64,000 nucleotides of DNA. Origin: Mesodorylaimus sp. YZB2_4. Its lineage: Eukaryota > Nematoda > Enoplea > Dorylaimida > Dorylaimidae. The stretch lies in assembly GCA_030248295.1 (NCBI GenBank), contig JASANH010001213.1:62001-126000 (forward strand), written 5' to 3'. The notes beneath the pieces were generated by a model that did no database searches, was not told the origin of the DNA, and saw nothing but the letters and a program-made list of their open reading frames with translations. Shown here piece by piece: positions 55,131 to 64,000 of the stretch; the stretch's first letter is position 1; every line of letters starts with the position of its first letter. A program made the position numbers and the translations under genes.

Positions 55131-55570
55131 CAAGGGAACATCGCCAATCGTTCAGTCGAACTTTAGAAAACCAAAACTGTAATATGTTCCCAGGTGCAAA
55201 AGCTAGCTCTGTGTAAAATATTAGAGGCGTCTGGCCAACTGGTCAGTAGTGGTCAGCGCTTAGAGTACAGTGAAATTTTTCAATTACACTGGATTTTTTG
55301 GGATTTTCTGAAAAAAACCCTGTACCAAGTGTTGGAAGCTTGAAGTCAAAACTCCAAACCCAAAATCCGAGTTTGGACAGAGCTCTGCATGTTTTCCCCA
55401 ATGCTCAGCTTCCTTACCACACAAAACTCAAGGACTTTGGACGCTGACCACTTCTGACCAGGTAGACAGACGCCTCTAATATTTTGCATAGAGCTTTCGT
55501 TTGCACCGAGGAACATATTACAATTTTTATTTTTATAAAGTTCTACTTAACGGTTGGCGATGTCCCCTTG
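55131..55570. mobile_element. 440-bp MITE with long inverted arms
   Basis: The left arm (55131-55261) and right arm (55443-55570) are imperfect inverted repeats of about 130 bp, starting CAAGGGAACATCGCC. Both ends are flanked by TAA, a 3-bp target duplication typical of PIF/Harbinger-type elements. The arms contain TGTAATATGTTCC and AAATATTAGAGGCGTCTG. No ORF of its own. A solo right end occurs at 60685-60737 and an arm fragment at 24193-24245. Confidence 0.8.
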
Positions 55571-56742
55571 TAAGAGAATGGGAGTTTTATGCAAATTTTT
55601 TGAAACGGGGTCGACACATCGCGATGCCTGCTTTTCACCAACAGGCCGGCAATCAATGGTCTTATAAGGGGCCTCTTGGGAGCTGGCGACCCAACAGTCT
55701 GTGTCTCCACTTGGAGCACATCCATCTTGAGGGCATCTGCATCGACATGAGCTCTGTCTACTGATAGCCGTGAATGTTTCACTCGTTTGGCTTGTCTCTC
55801 CCTCTCTCTCTCCGATTTCTATCGATAGGACTACCTGGTTTTACAGAACCGTAGACTTCTCCAAGCTGCGGCTCATGCGACTGTCGAGGTACTGTGTAAC
55901 AGCAAGGCAAATGGACAGTACAGGCAGGGCTTTACGCTAACTGGCCACCGTCAGCATTCCAATGTCAAGCTTACGGTTCCTCCTTGTGCATTGACTCCTC
56001 TTGGAAAGCGGCACCGTTAGATATGGATTCTGGGAGTGAATTTCACAGTAAAAACCAGTAAAAAATTTGAGTTTGATTATTATAAATTTCGCTCACTCAG
56101 GATGTAGGCTTCGGCTATAGAAAATCGAACAGAATCAATCTGACGCCTCTTCTCTAATAACTCCAGAAATGGCTGATCTACTTTTTGTGCTGTTTTCCTC
56201 GTCTATCATTTCGTGTAATCCGTATTCGCTATAGTTCGAAAACAGATAAAGGATACACTATGTATAAAAAGAAACTAGCATTCGCCTCGTGCGAGACTCT
56301 TTTCTGACTTCTGGTCTTGCTCACGATCAGATGAGTGCCTATAGGAACCCAAACCCGCCCTTCTCTGTTCACCGTTTGAATCTTACGCCATTTGTAATAA
56401 GTGGCTGATAACGACCTACATGAGGTATCTCTAAAAATCCCAAGCCATGTCTTTCAACCGAAGTAAGCGCTAAAGTGACCGAAGCATTACTTTTACGGGT
56501 ATGTGTTTTATCGCCATCTCCTACCGTTTTCGTGTACTCTCAACATTTATGCAAACTTGTTACACTTTCACAGCTTATGTTATGTTATCGAACACATGCA
56601 ACGAGGGTGATAGGTAAACCAAAGTTAAAGCGCCCTAGTGTTTAACGATTTCGCGCTTCTTTCAGCTAGCGAAAAGAGTGACTGTGACGTTTTCCTGGTA
56701 TTCTGCTGCACCACGAAATTTTTGTGACACTAACGATGGGCC
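55571..56742. other. Intergenic with SINE-B fragment
   Basis: A SINE-B body fragment lies at 55685-55765 (TCTCCACTTGGAGCACATCC, GAGGGCATCTGC) and a CT dinucleotide run near 55798-55812. No gene. Confidence 0.45.
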
Positions 56743-57078
56743 TCATCGTGTGAGTAGGGAAACTCTCAATGCACCAGGACAAAATGAGCTTATTGCCTTA
56801 TTGATGTGTCTCGGGCAAATGGCATACAGAGCCAAAAAGTAAGAGCGCTGCAGTACTGTAATGACAGCATTTACAGAATACATGTCGTACCTAGTTCCAA
56901 CATCACGCATTTTAAGACATCGGGCTTTGATTATGCAATTAACCAGGACGATTAAATCAGGGTCAAGTTTCTTTCGTCTGTACATATGACTCGGAAAAAT
57001 TCCTAGGGCGATCAATGATCCCAACCACCATGATGGACCAGCGATTGATCCAGGAAAACCACTCGTATTCGATTCCAT
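56743..57078 (-). CDS. Possible 111-aa protein, unknown
   Basis: ATG-initiated ORF MESNTSGFPGSIAGPSWWLG... with balanced codons, a hydrophobic stretch (WWLGSLIALGIF) followed by basic HMYRRKK, and a C-terminus ending GALRVSLLTR. It is divergent from the SET-TPR gene and could share its promoter region (TATA is near-palindromic). No family recognised. The later part might be intron if a GTACGA donor at about 56891 is used. Confidence 0.35.
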   Translation of the reverse strand: MESNTSGFPGSIAGPSWWLGSLIALGIFPSHMYRRKKLDPDLIVLVNCIIKARCLKMRDVGTRYDMYSVNAVITVLQRSYFLALYAICPRHINKAISSFCPGALRVSLLTR

Positions 57079-57245
57079 TTGCTCCGATTCATACCTCCCA
57101 ATGCAACTGAATCTATATTTTTGAATTTCAATTCCCGCCCAAACGACCTGTTGCGAGTGTGAGTAGCTAGGTGATAAATTTTTGGACGCAACAAGAATTG
57201 CGCAATTTCTATGAAGAGTGTGGCTCGGCTTGGCTATCTATACAG

Positions 57246-57280
57246 TATATAAGCTTGCGCAATCTCTAGTTTAGTTGCTT
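57246..57280 (+). promoter_or_regulatory. TATA promoter of the SET-TPR gene
   Basis: TATATAAG at 57246-57253 in the context TATAAGCTTGC, with TTTAGTTG (Inr-like) about 25 bp downstream. A splice donor GAAAG|GTAAGT follows at 57357, so transcription begins here and the 5' UTR is spliced to 57659. Confidence 0.6.
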
Positions 57281-57357
57281 TGCGATCGTTGGCCAGGATT
57301 ATCGGCAGTTATTAGCGAGTGTTCCTAATCTATTCTCGACAGGATAAGCACTGAAAG

Positions 57358-57658
57358 GTAAGTTTTTGACTTTTCAATATCATTTTCTCCATCTTCTGAA
57401 AAGGGCCAACTTGAACTTCCTTTGAAGTTTTTTTGCATTAGTTACTCACTAGATCTACTAAATTAGGAAGTTTCCTGGGCATTTTAGAAAGGATCCATCG
57501 GCAGTGCTAGCCTGATTTAGGCTACCCTGATCCTTACCGCACTATGGCTGTCAGTGCGTAGACATATGTCTACGCACTGACAGCCAGAGGCCCTATCCAT
57601 CCTCTGTTTTCCAGTTAACCTGCTTGGTCGGATAGACATCACTCACGTTGCCTTTTAG
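57358..57658 (+). other. 5' UTR intron of the SET-TPR gene
   Basis: Donor GTAAGT at 57358 and acceptor GCCTTTTAG ending 57658, 14 bp before the ATG. It contains a perfect 42-bp palindrome. Confidence 0.55.
57545..57586. repeat. Perfect 42-bp palindrome
   Basis: The left half TGGCTGTCAGTGCGTAGAC-AT is exactly reverse-complementary to 57566-57586, with no spacer (centre GACATATGTC). The symmetry stops at both flanks. In RNA it would form a 21-bp hairpin with essentially no loop; in DNA, a cruciform. Confidence 0.95.
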
Positions 57659-57672
57659 AGCTTTTCGCGACA

Positions 57673-59772
57673 ATGGCAAAACCATTTACCACCGCGGAGG
57701 AATATTTGGAGGGCATGATGCGAAATTTATTGGTGACGATGGCCGACCCTTTGTACGCCGTTTCAAATCGTGATCATTTAATTGCGAAACACATGGAGGG
57801 TTTGCAAATAGCTCGGCTAATGCTTTCGCAAAATGGACAAAAATTTGTCAAGCTGACGGCGGCTCTCGCCTGCAATGCGCCGAACAGGTCATTTCCAGTC
57901 ATTACACTCAGCCGGAAGAATATGATTTCGATCAAAGACATTTTACAATCTGGGCCAGAAATCGTTCACCAAGGGAAATTTTTATTATGTCGATCTCTTT
58001 TGCCTGCGGTCGAATTGAACGCTGTTCATTTCGTTGTGGATGATTCAGATGGGCAACGGGCATTGCGTGCGGAAGTGTACAATTTCAATGCCGTGCCTCC
58101 AGGAACCATTATGGCCGTTATGCATCCCTGGTTCAAGTGGACCGCTGATGGTTGCGCGTCGATCAAAGTTCAAAATCCAATGCATATTCGAATTTTGGAC
58201 AGAAAAGATGACTTGTTGGGAGGACTCGTGTGGAAAGTCCCACTGCCAAAAGAAAGCGGCGTTGTGGAGAAAAACGTGGTCGATGACTCCGCTAAAGAAG
58301 GAAATGAGTTTTTCGTTGGAAAGAACTATCGGGAAGCTGTGCAAGCTTACACCAATGCCATTCAAGCTCATCCACAAAATCCAGTTCTCTATTCCAATCG
58401 AGCATTGGTCTATTTGAAAATTGATAAACCGCTGTCAGCATTGCAAGACACGGAGACCGGATTGGCAATGGATCCTTCCAATATAAAGCTGATCTATCGA
58501 AAAGGCAAATCGTTGATTATGCTGAAACGTTTCGACGAAGCGTCAAAATTTCTAGAAAGTTCCGTTCATCAGTACAAAGACTTGTCCAAGAATACAACTT
58601 TTTTGGGATTGATAAAAGATTTGAAACGTATGAAAATCGAGTTCGAGAAAGGCGAATACGATTTGATTCAAATGATCGAAGAATCGAAACGATCGAAACT
58701 ATTGGAAAATCACTCCGACTATTACGCTTGGGACAAATTCGAAATACAGACGGTCGAACAGAAGGGTCGTGGATTAGTGGCCAAGGCGAGGATTGAGGCG
58801 GGAACATTACTGATTGCTTGCAAAGCTTTCGTTTTCGCTGAAGCTTCGGAAGGTGTTGTATCGATGGACATTTTTGGGGGAATGATGACGACTCCAACAT
58901 TTGCCCCGATGCTTAAGAAAGCGTGCGGTAAATTATTAGCCGACCCAGAATTGGGCGACGATTTTTACAAGCTGTACGCTGGCAAGAAGCTCGGATGGTT
59001 GGAGAAAGCTGATAAGGCCAATCCTATCGACATCGATCGCATCAAGGCAATTATTCAATTGAATACGTTCTATGTCGACGATTTGCCACCTTTGCAGATT
59101 AAAAAATTTGGGCACGAGATGGACGGTGCCTTGTGGATTGTGCCTTCATATATGAACCATTCGTGCGTCGATATCAACTGCTTCAAATACATGATCGGCG
59201 ATTTCTTTTTCGCACGAGCCGCTAAGACGATTTTGCCGGGTGAAGAACTGCTTGTGGAGTACGTCAGCCCTTTTGATTTATACGAAAAACGTATCCGTGT
59301 ACTGCGAGGTAATTTTGGCTTCGATTGCCAATGCCGTCTGTGCATGGCCGATAAGGACGAACCGAAACAAGTCCAAGCACGCTATTGCGAGATTGGCTCT
59401 ATTTTAGACGAAATCGAGAAACGTGGTTTTTCGCCCGAAAAAGTGGCACTGTTAAAAAGTTTGTTGGAGGAAGTGCGCAAGTATCGGCCTAACATGGACC
59501 TCAACTATTTGGCTGTCCGTATTCAGATGGAGTTGGCGATCGCGAGTTTTCCGACACAGCCTGCTTATTCAGTGCGCTTGCTGGAGGAACTGTACGCAAT
59601 TGAACGCGATTGTTGCAACCTCTATTTGGCTTTATTTTTCGCCATCTTGTTGGCGAATTTGTGTTCGTTTGATTGGGAAAAATGGCACGAGGTGAAGAAA
59701 CTTGCTAAATGCTTATTCAACGATGAACGCATGACCGATGTCATAGAAATTCCGACTTCGGGAAAAAAGTAA
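57673..59772 (+). CDS. SET-domain protein with TPR repeats (SMYD4-like, no MYND finger)
   Basis: A 699-aa intronless coding exon starting MAKPFTTAEEYLEGMM. An N-terminal region of unknown fold (1-200) is followed by TPR repeats (about 206-300: AKEGNEFFVGKNYREAVQAY, NPVLYSNRALVYLKI, KLIYRKGKSLIMLKRFDEAS). A split SET domain spans about 354-556: KGRGLVAKARIEAGTLL, then YMNHSCVDIN near 493 with the cofactor-binding NHSC, LPGEELLVEY, and a post-SET cluster CQCRLC. A helical C-terminus follows. SET proteins of this type methylate lysines on histones or other proteins using SAM. The MYND zinc finger normally inserted in SMYD proteins is absent. Probably nuclear or cytosolic. Confidence 0.9.
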   Translation: MAKPFTTAEEYLEGMMRNLLVTMADPLYAVSNRDHLIAKHMEGLQIARLMLSQNGQKFVKLTAALACNAPNRSFPVITLSRKNMISIKDILQSGPEIVHQGKFLLCRSLLPAVELNAVHFVVDDSDGQRALRAEVYNFNAVPPGTIMAVMHPWFKWTADGCASIKVQNPMHIRILDRKDDLLGGLVWKVPLPKESGVVEKNVVDDSAKEGNEFFVGKNYREAVQAYTNAIQAHPQNPVLYSNRALVYLKIDKPLSALQDTETGLAMDPSNIKLIYRKGKSLIMLKRFDEASKFLESSVHQYKDLSKNTTFLGLIKDLKRMKIEFEKGEYDLIQMIEESKRSKLLENHSDYYAWDKFEIQTVEQKGRGLVAKARIEAGTLLIACKAFVFAEASEGVVSMDIFGGMMTTPTFAPMLKKACGKLLADPELGDDFYKLYAGKKLGWLEKADKANPIDIDRIKAIIQLNTFYVDDLPPLQIKKFGHEMDGALWIVPSYMNHSCVDINCFKYMIGDFFFARAAKTILPGEELLVEYVSPFDLYEKRIRVLRGNFGFDCQCRLCMADKDEPKQVQARYCEIGSILDEIEKRGFSPEKVALLKSLLEEVRKYRPNMDLNYLAVRIQMELAIASFPTQPAYSVRLLEELYAIERDCCNLYLALFFAILLANLCSFDWEKWHEVKKLAKCLFNDERMTDVIEIPTSGKK

Positions 59773-61020
59773 AATGATTGAAGCTGTTTTGATGAAGATA
59801 AAAAGATAACGATGCTTTGATGTTTTCAATTTGGTATGGGATAGAAAAGTAAATTTACTGCATGTAACGCGTAGAGCTGTGTGCATTTTTCTCACCAACC
59901 AACATGGAAGGGGTTGGAACAATGTGCATAGTGTTATTCATCTAAATAAGGGCCCAATTGCAAATAGCTATGAAAAGCAGTGCCACATTTTTGGAAAATA
60001 ACCAGCGAGGCTCTCAAGCCGCCTAACCGCAATAAGCGGCATACCAAACCCGCATAGAGTACGTGGAAAGGAGAGAAAAAAAAATTTAACACAGAAACTC
60101 GTTTTGATAAATGCTGGCTAGCACACAAGCGACCATGTCGGGACTGACCTTGGCAGCGCCCTTCGATCTGCCTCGCTTATCATAACTATGAAAGAATCCT
60201 GGGCTGGGCTCTACCTAGCTTCCTTGGACAATGGCGAGTGGGGTCTGGACTCCTTGTCCGGCTCCTCACTCAGACCAGGGAAGTCGCCAAGAGCCTGGCG
60301 TGCGAGGTCAGCGGGGACGAGCCCAGCCAGTTAGGGGCCATCCATAATGGTCGACAGCACAAAATCTCAATTTTTTGACCCTTCCTCCTCGACCGCATGC
60401 TGACCACTTCTCTCTAACCCCAATAAAAAATAAACGACCACTCCAGCCATACCCCACGCAGTTTTTCGGAATTCATCTTACGCTCTCCTGAGCTTAACAA
60501 CGTGCCTTCTCCTTCGAGATAAATTTGTCTTGTTTATAAAACGGTTTTTTATTGTGCAAGGCCTCCACGAACTTTTCACACAATTTTTCCCCACATTTTT
60601 TAAAAAGTCTTTGCGGGTTTGGCCCCTCGCCAGGCCATTTCCCCTGAGAGCGTCCTGGAGTAGACACCGACTTCCTAGGACGATGTTACAATTTTTGTAT
60701 TGCAAAGTTCGATTTAAAGGTTGGCGATGCTCCCTTGTAACTCATTCATCTTTTTCCGCTCAAATAATGATGAGAAGATGACTTGTAACTCTGATTATGA
60801 GCAGGAAAAAGGAAGCATGAATGCAGGATATTGATCTCATCTCACTCATTACAGTAACGAAGGAGAAAAACTGCGACAGTTAGTTGTTTGCCCGCGGTCA
60901 TTGCAGACACCATCAGCTTAGAATCTCGGATCGGAGAGTTCAGATCGGATGATCCGATCCGATTTCCGGATGGCGATTTTTCGGATCAGATCGGATGGAT
61001 GGATGGGATCCGATCCGATC
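59773..61020. other. Intergenic, SINE-B and MITE fragments
   Basis: SINE-B pieces lie at about 60155-60330 and 60590-60680 (both reverse). A MITE right end is at 60685-60737, and a GGATC-rich repeat at 60926-61024. No gene supported. Confidence 0.5.
60685..60737. mobile_element. Solo right end of the 55.1-kb MITE
   Basis: TTACAATTTTTGTATTGCAAAG ... GGTTGGCGATGCTCCCTTG followed by TAA matches the outer 53 bp of the MITE right arm. It abuts a SINE-B fragment. Confidence 0.65.
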
Positions 61021-61024
61021 CGCC
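60926..61024 (+). repeat. GGATC-rich dispersed repeat copy
   Basis: Degenerate tandem GGATC/GATCC pentamers (TCGGATGATCCGATCCGAT and similar), like 6.55 and 24.3 kb. Directly followed by a SINE-B copy. Confidence 0.6.
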
Positions 61025-61320
61025 CTTGAGCTGGGGTGAACTCTGTTGGTGTTCGACAGTCGATACTGTCTACACGGTTGGCCTCGTCTCTCCGCTCAGA
61101 GCCTCCTCGACGGTACCGAGTGAGTCATCCAAGACCTGGCGTGCAAGGTCAGCGAGGGTTTATGGCTCCCAAACCGATCTCCATCGCCGGGGATCGATCC
61201 CGGGACGAGTCCACCTACTCACTCCCAAGCAATACGAAGAGACGAATACTGAAGTGTCTGCACCACCGGCTGCTCAGCGTCAGCACTTGACAGTACTGGG
61301 TGAGTCCCCCCCCTGAGTCA
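61025..61320 (-). mobile_element. SINE-B copy
   Basis: In reverse: CTGTTGGTGTTCGACAGTCG, GAGTGAGTCATCCAAGACCT, GCGTGCAAGGTCAGCGAGGG and ATCGCCGGGGATCGATCCCG (B box on the minus strand). Close to the 8.3-kb copy. Confidence 0.65.
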
Positions 61321-62877
61321 GGTGTGCAAGGCCAGTGGCAGAACTAAATCGCTGTCCAAGATCTGTCCCCTCTCTGAGAACGGGCTTGCTGCCGTCCTTA
61401 CCCAAACAGAACTGCAGCCTCCAAGTCGGTTGCTGCCCCAAGCAATGCGGGACCAACGCTGACGCCTTTGCCGGCTGAGCCAACTTTCCCTTTTCAATTG
61501 ACATTGCAGTTGTTAATGTCGTGATGGGCCACAAATCCATTTTCGAGAATAAGCGAAGGAGGGAAAGAGAAGACAAAAGGTTTTGAACGCTTGAGCGCGC
61601 TACTTGTGAATAACGTTATTGACGCCTTTTTGTTACAAAAAATATTAAAACTTACAGCGGTCGAGCATCGGCCACCTACCCCTTCCCTTCCCCCAGCCGC
61701 AGCTGACCGCTTTTGCTAACCCCCTCCCCCTGGCCTGCGGTCGACCTTTATGGATGGCCCCTTTAAAGCAATACTGGTAGACTGGCGCCGAAGCAGTCAC
61801 GTCACGCACTCCCCAACCTTGAACAGCCGACTTTGATTTGTCATAACCCTGTGCGCTGATGGTTATATGGGTAGTACAGATATTCTCTCTATTTGCCCAG
61901 AAACTCGCGCATTCTGTCTTCGCTGACTCGTAAGTCTGGGAAAGAAATATATTTTCCTTTCTGTAACTCCACATTTTTATGATTCCAATCAAAATTGTGC
62001 ACCTGTTTGCTGTTCGAGCAGTAAGCAGATGCAGCGCGTGCTGTTCAGTATTGGCCTCCACCGATCCGACCTGATCGATCCACTCATGTGACTTCTGGAT
62101 TGACAGGATCAAATCTGCTTGAAAATGAAAATGTGGCAATTATAATGCGTTTTTGACGTGGTGCCATAAGACAGTCCCATTTTTCTCCCTAATCAGTATT
62201 GAATCCCTCATTAGTTGTCCTGAGTCCTTTCGAGTGGTCTACGGGACAGAGCAGGCCGTTAAGGGAGTGGTGCAAAACGTGTCATCGACAATATTTCATT
62301 TCTTGAAACGTTGGTTGGATCAGTTCGGGGTCAGGCCCCGATCGGGGTCGGATCGGTCGATGCTGGTTTGCTGGTACACCGCACTCCATTCAGGGTACCT
62401 AACCATAATATGCACAGAGCAAAATATTCGCCAAATTCTTAATGGCACTGGTTTTCAGGCGTTAATCACATAATTATGCTATTTATTCTATCCAGATCAC
62501 ACACCAAAACATGTCTTTTGTCGATCGTCGAAATCAGTTTTCCGCACTTTAATTGCTATTGAATACTTCATCGGGTGGACATCCATCACAAACAAGCATA
62601 CGTCACTGGAGCGGACGCGGCCTACACTCACGTTTTGAGCAAGTGTGGATCCGGTTTACGTCTAGGTCCTGTTCCAACCCTATCCAAGACTGACTTTAAA
62701 ATAGGATTCTTCATAGCGCACCTATTTCTTCCGTCGTGTGGCCATTCCCTTTTTCGTACGGCGAAGAAGTCATATAATCGACGACTGGCTTTTACGTGAG
62801 GACCGTAATTTTCGTGCACACATGAGAAAGTGCGTGAACAAATTCGATATCACTTGAAAATTACGGCCAATTTTTTT
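61321..62877. other. Upstream of member 9; doubtful ORF only
   Basis: A 164-aa minus ORF at 61645-62139 starts MPHFHFQADLILSIQKSHEW and reads protein-like for about 125 codons. Its last 38 codons fall in a repeat (GGGGCCATCCATAAAGGTCG, cf. 60340), so it is not annotated as a gene. No other gene seen. Confidence 0.4.
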
Positions 62878-63630
62878 ATGAAAATGGGTACTCATGTAAT
62901 ACAAATTGAAGGAGGCAGCGATATTGGTCGTGGCGATGGGAAAACTACGAACTCCGTTTGCTCAAGTAGCCATCAGCCCGAACAATGTGCTGTCGACAGA
63001 CAAGGCCATCCTGATGGCACTTGCTGCTGGAAAATTCCCTTGCGAATAGCCATTATTATTGTGATTATTGTGGAATGTTTGGGTGTAAGTGTAAACTTGA
63101 TTTTGGGAATTATAGCTTATACCAGCTTACAAAGAAATTACCACGAATTGGTAGAGCACAGGAATGCCAGATATCTTGCTTTCGATTACGTGTCGCGGAA
63201 TCCAATATTGTCCTTGGCCAGCATCGCCATTGGCGCTGGTCTGACCTATTTTGTCGTTGCTCTTCTTGTGATTGGATTGATGCGGAAAAAACATCAACTT
63301 TTCATACCCCATATGACCATGCAAGTATGCGCTATCATTGCTTTACTCGTGCCAAGCATTTTGTATGGAATCGAAGCTGGACGGGACAGCCTGAAATCAA
63401 ATAATGGAGAAAATGCTATAACAAATAAGAAACTACTAATTCTCGATGTTTTGGTTTTGGAAGCCCTCTTGCTCTCATTGTCTTTGAATTTATATTTTTT
63501 CGCTCTTGTATTTCGATATTATCGCATTTTAAAACAAAAATTTGTGGCAAGCGAGCTGGAAAAGAAAGAAACTGATGTAATTGTCAAATCTGATCAATGC
63601 CAATCAAAGCCGTCGGAGCCCAATCAGTAA
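62878..63630 (+). CDS. Four-TM family member 9, intronless
   Basis: 250 aa from ATG 62878 (MKMGTHVIQIEGG; a second ATG at 62884). A 45-residue polar N-terminus precedes CCWKIPLRIAIIIVIIVECL (TM1 with the family Cys-Cys and acidic residue). TM3 is FVVALLVIGLMRKKHQLF, then IPHMTMQ-VCAIIALLVP without the intron, and TM4 LLSLSLNLYFFALVF with RYYRILKQKFVASELEKK. The tail is Lys/Glu/Ser-rich. It clearly belongs with the cluster despite different strand, distance and lack of intron. Function unknown. Confidence 0.8.
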   Translation: MKMGTHVIQIEGGSDIGRGDGKTTNSVCSSSHQPEQCAVDRQGHPDGTCCWKIPLRIAIIIVIIVECLGVSVNLILGIIAYTSLQRNYHELVEHRNARYLAFDYVSRNPILSLASIAIGAGLTYFVVALLVIGLMRKKHQLFIPHMTMQVCAIIALLVPSILYGIEAGRDSLKSNNGENAITNKKLLILDVLVLEALLLSLSLNLYFFALVFRYYRILKQKFVASELEKKETDVIVKSDQCQSKPSEPNQ

Positions 63631-64000
63631 CTTTATTACGGATCCGTGTGCTTTCGATGCTATGTTTATTCATGTGTATTCTGTAAATTGCTTGTTAGAA
63701 TTTAATATTTTTCTGTAACAGAAAACTTATTCTAGTCCATGATTTTACCCCTACGAGGTTCCTAGAATTTTATTTAAGAACTGTTGTGGCTGAGGAAGCT
63801 CGCTTTAGACCTTGTTTGGCTGATAATATTACATCTCCTCTTTGGGCTCATAACAGGAAACGTATGTATCAGCAACTGATTGGAGTATAATAACTTTGAA
63901 TAATTAGTTGTCACCCGCAGATGCTATTCAAATCTTCCATTCCCAGTTGGGTGTCAGCCGCATGTCGTGCCCTATGCTTGGAAGTGTAAATATAAGGAAG
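63631..64000. other. 3' flank of member 9
   Basis: AT-rich, no ORF or repeat recognised. Window ends. Confidence 0.5.

Noticed and set aside
1..64000. CRISPR arrays, operons, bacterial promoters, viral structural genes
   Set aside because: None seen; spliced genes, SINEs and TATA/Inr promoters show eukaryotic nuclear DNA.

Overview
The window is animal (metazoan) nuclear DNA. Coding is broken by GT-AG introns, many of them only 45-75 bp long. There are two canonical nuclear tRNA genes (Cys-GCA and Pro-CGG), tRNA-derived SINEs, small inverted-repeat elements and TATA/initiator promoters. Overall composition is only mildly AT-rich. The protein families (DEG/ENaC channel, C-type lectin, lysosomal acid lipase, SET-TPR protein, a 7TM receptor resembling nematode chemoreceptors) together with the very short introns suggest an ecdysozoan, a nematode or tardigrade being my best guesses. 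The species cannot be fixed from sequence alone.

Layout. 0-5 kb: the 5' part of a small membrane-protein gene running off the left edge, tRNA-Cys, and a single-pass membrane protein with four PPxY motifs. 5-9.8 kb: repeats only. 9.8-12.5 kb: a second PPxY membrane protein with a clear TATA+Inr promoter, and a possible two-exon secreted peptide precursor. 13.3-16.1 kb: a nine-exon lysosomal acid lipase gene on the minus strand. I rebuilt it from splice sites; it has a 20-bp microexon, and introns carrying a SINE and a tRNA remnant. 16-21.7 kb: repeats. 21.8-25.1 kb: a DEG/ENaC channel. 27.6-28.8 kb: a four-TM, MS4A-like protein with an N-terminal PPPY motif. 29.6-31 kb: a C-type lectin whose transmembrane anchor lies in the same frame just beyond a stop codon. 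31.8-33 kb: a 7TM receptor.

34.2-63.6 kb is dominated by one family of short four-transmembrane proteins. Six two-exon copies lie in tandem on the minus strand (34.2-47.6 kb), all split at the same codon after a PH...(Q/L/R) motif. Three intronless relatives sit nearby on both strands (52.4, 53.7 and 62.9 kb). tRNA-Pro and a 998-bp terminal-inverted-repeat element lie inside this cluster. A beta-propeller protein (49.5 kb) and a 699-aa SET-TPR protein (57.7 kb) are interspersed. The SET-TPR gene has a perfect 42-bp palindrome in its 5' UTR intron.

Most recognisable products are membrane or secretory proteins (four-TM family, PPxY proteins, channel, receptor, lectin, lipase), but nothing shows that they act in one pathway. 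The rest is repeat-rich intergenic DNA: two SINE-like families, at least two TIR elements, a GGATC-rich dispersed repeat, other dispersed repeats, and four G/C homopolymers of 13-16 bp.
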